This document shows positions 6,464 to 6,839 of a DNA stretch of 6,839 bases, one piece after another (the stretch's first letter is position 1; each line of letters starts with the position of its first letter). This DNA is from an uncultured Paracoccaceae bacterium. Its GTDB lineage: Bacteria; Pseudomonadota; Alphaproteobacteria; Rhodobacterales; Rhodobacteraceae. Both the position numbers and the translations under genes were made by a program. The stretch spans positions 1 through 6,839 of the forward strand of contig CALFSV010000327.1 of the NCBI GenBank assembly GCA_937916485.1, read 5' to 3'. The notes beneath the pieces are model-generated. The model saw only the letters and a program-made list of their open reading frames with translations. It ran no database searches and was not told where the DNA came from.

Positions 6464-6478
6464 AAACATCAGATGTTT
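6464..6478. promoter_or_regulatory. Candidate operator of the FCD regulator (perfect dyad)
   Basis: AAACATC-A-GATGTTT is a perfect 7+1+7 dyad starting 11 bases upstream of the regulator start codon. Short symmetric dyads with a 0-3 base centre, close to the start of the regulator gene, are common operators for FadR-type proteins. A further AGATGT copy lies at 6488-6493. On the minus strand the dyad falls between a TAGACA element (6483-6488) and a weak TAGTAT element (6458-6463). That is a plausible repressor position, though the 19-base spacer makes the promoter call weak. Confidence 0.5.
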
Positions 6479-6747
6479 CACTTGTCTAGATGTAATGCTC
6501 CCAAATCGATGAACCAAAACGAAGTCACGAAATATCTCTTAAGACACTGAATAAATTTAAATTATCGAGATTGGCACTCAGATTGAGCGAAAATTAAAAG
6601 AACGCCGAAATCGAACTGCATTACAAAAATGATGCGGTGTGCCCCGGTCAATTGTGATTCTTTGAAGCCGAACAGCGAATTTCTATGATCAAGAATACAG
6701 CGCAATTTGTTCTAGTTGCACCACACCAAAGGGCAGAAAGGCGCGGC

Positions 6748-6793
6748 TTGCGGACACTGGTGCAAACGCAGCGAACGGCGGCACTGTCCGCAA
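6748..6793. repeat. Inverted repeat near the right edge
   Basis: TTGCGGACA (6748-6756) and TGTCCGCAA (6785-6793) are perfectly complementary 9-base arms. After one C-C mismatch, TG (6758-6759) and CA (6782-6783) can pair as well, leaving a loop of about 22 bases. The surrounding GC-rich sequence does not code for a recognisable protein. It may be a dispersed intergenic repeat, a terminator-like hairpin of an unseen neighbour, or a binding site; there is no T-run. Confidence 0.45.
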
Positions 6794-6839
6794 AACAGCC
6801 ATCCATGCACAGTTCAACCAATGGCTGCAATCCATTCGT

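Larger units (their letters stand above)
6453..6839. other. Intergenic region upstream of the regulator, no convincing gene
   Basis: No supported coding sequence lies here. The left part holds the dyad at 6464-6478. The stretch 6530-6600 is AT-rich and contains the 10-base palindrome AATTTAAATT (6554-6563), which could help a promoter. The right part is more GC-rich and holds an inverted repeat at 6748-6793. A 60-codon minus-strand frame (6648-6830) starts with TTG, has no ribosome site and looks non-coding. The next gene to the right is outside the window, so whether its promoter lies here cannot be judged. Confidence 0.6.

Noticed and set aside
6572..6587. Possible sigma-54 promoter, TGGCAC-N5-TTGAG on the plus strand
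   Set aside because: The spacing fits but the nearly invariant GC of the -12 element is GA here, and no plus-strand gene follows within the window.
6648..6830. Minus-strand frame of 60 codons in the right flank, rich in cysteine
   Set aside because: It starts with TTG without a ribosome site, covers the inverted repeat at 6748-6793 and has no recognisable domain; most likely non-coding.

Overview
The window reads as part of a catabolic operon from an alphaproteobacterium, most likely a Rhodobacteraceae (Roseobacter-group) relative. That placement rests on protein style, moderate GC and gene order; no rRNA or other marker is present. All seven genes lie on the minus strand, so the operon is read from right to left.

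Layout in transcription order. Positions 6839-6453 hold no convincing gene: an AT-rich stretch, an inverted repeat near the right edge (6748-6793) and a perfect dyad (6464-6478) just upstream of the regulator. Positions 6452-5676 encode a FadR-type GntR/FCD transcription factor. A 178-base leader (5675-5498) carries three separate inverted repeats. Positions 5497-2399 encode an ABC importer of the sugar (CUT2-like) class: a XylF-like periplasmic binding protein, a single-domain ATPase and a XylH-like permease. Positions 2392-340 encode a two-subunit oxidoreductase: a small subunit of the gluconate 2-dehydrogenase subunit 3 family and a GMC flavoprotein. Positions 329-1 hold the N-terminal 109 codons of an aldehyde dehydrogenase that runs off the left edge.

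The genes from 5497 to 1 are tightly packed (gaps of 11, 6 and 10 bases, and two 11-base overlaps) and look like one transcript. The simplest reading is a substrate-induced module. A sugar-like or polyol-like solute is captured and imported, oxidised by the FAD enzyme, and then oxidised to an acid by the aldehyde dehydrogenase, with the FCD protein sensing the substrate or a product. The substrate cannot be read from the sequence. No kinase or isomerase is visible.

The most distinctive points concern the oxidoreductase. The GMC subunit has a C-x5-C-x3-C motif matching the [3Fe-4S] ligands of bacterial FAD-glucose dehydrogenase. The small subunit, which usually carries a Tat signal, has none and cannot be extended upstream, and no cytochrome c subunit is present. 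This suggests a cytoplasmic version of an enzyme class best known from the periplasm. The regulatory DNA is also notable: the same 7-base half-site (AAACATC/GATGTTT) forms an inverted pair both upstream of the regulator and across the ribosome binding site of the binding-protein gene.
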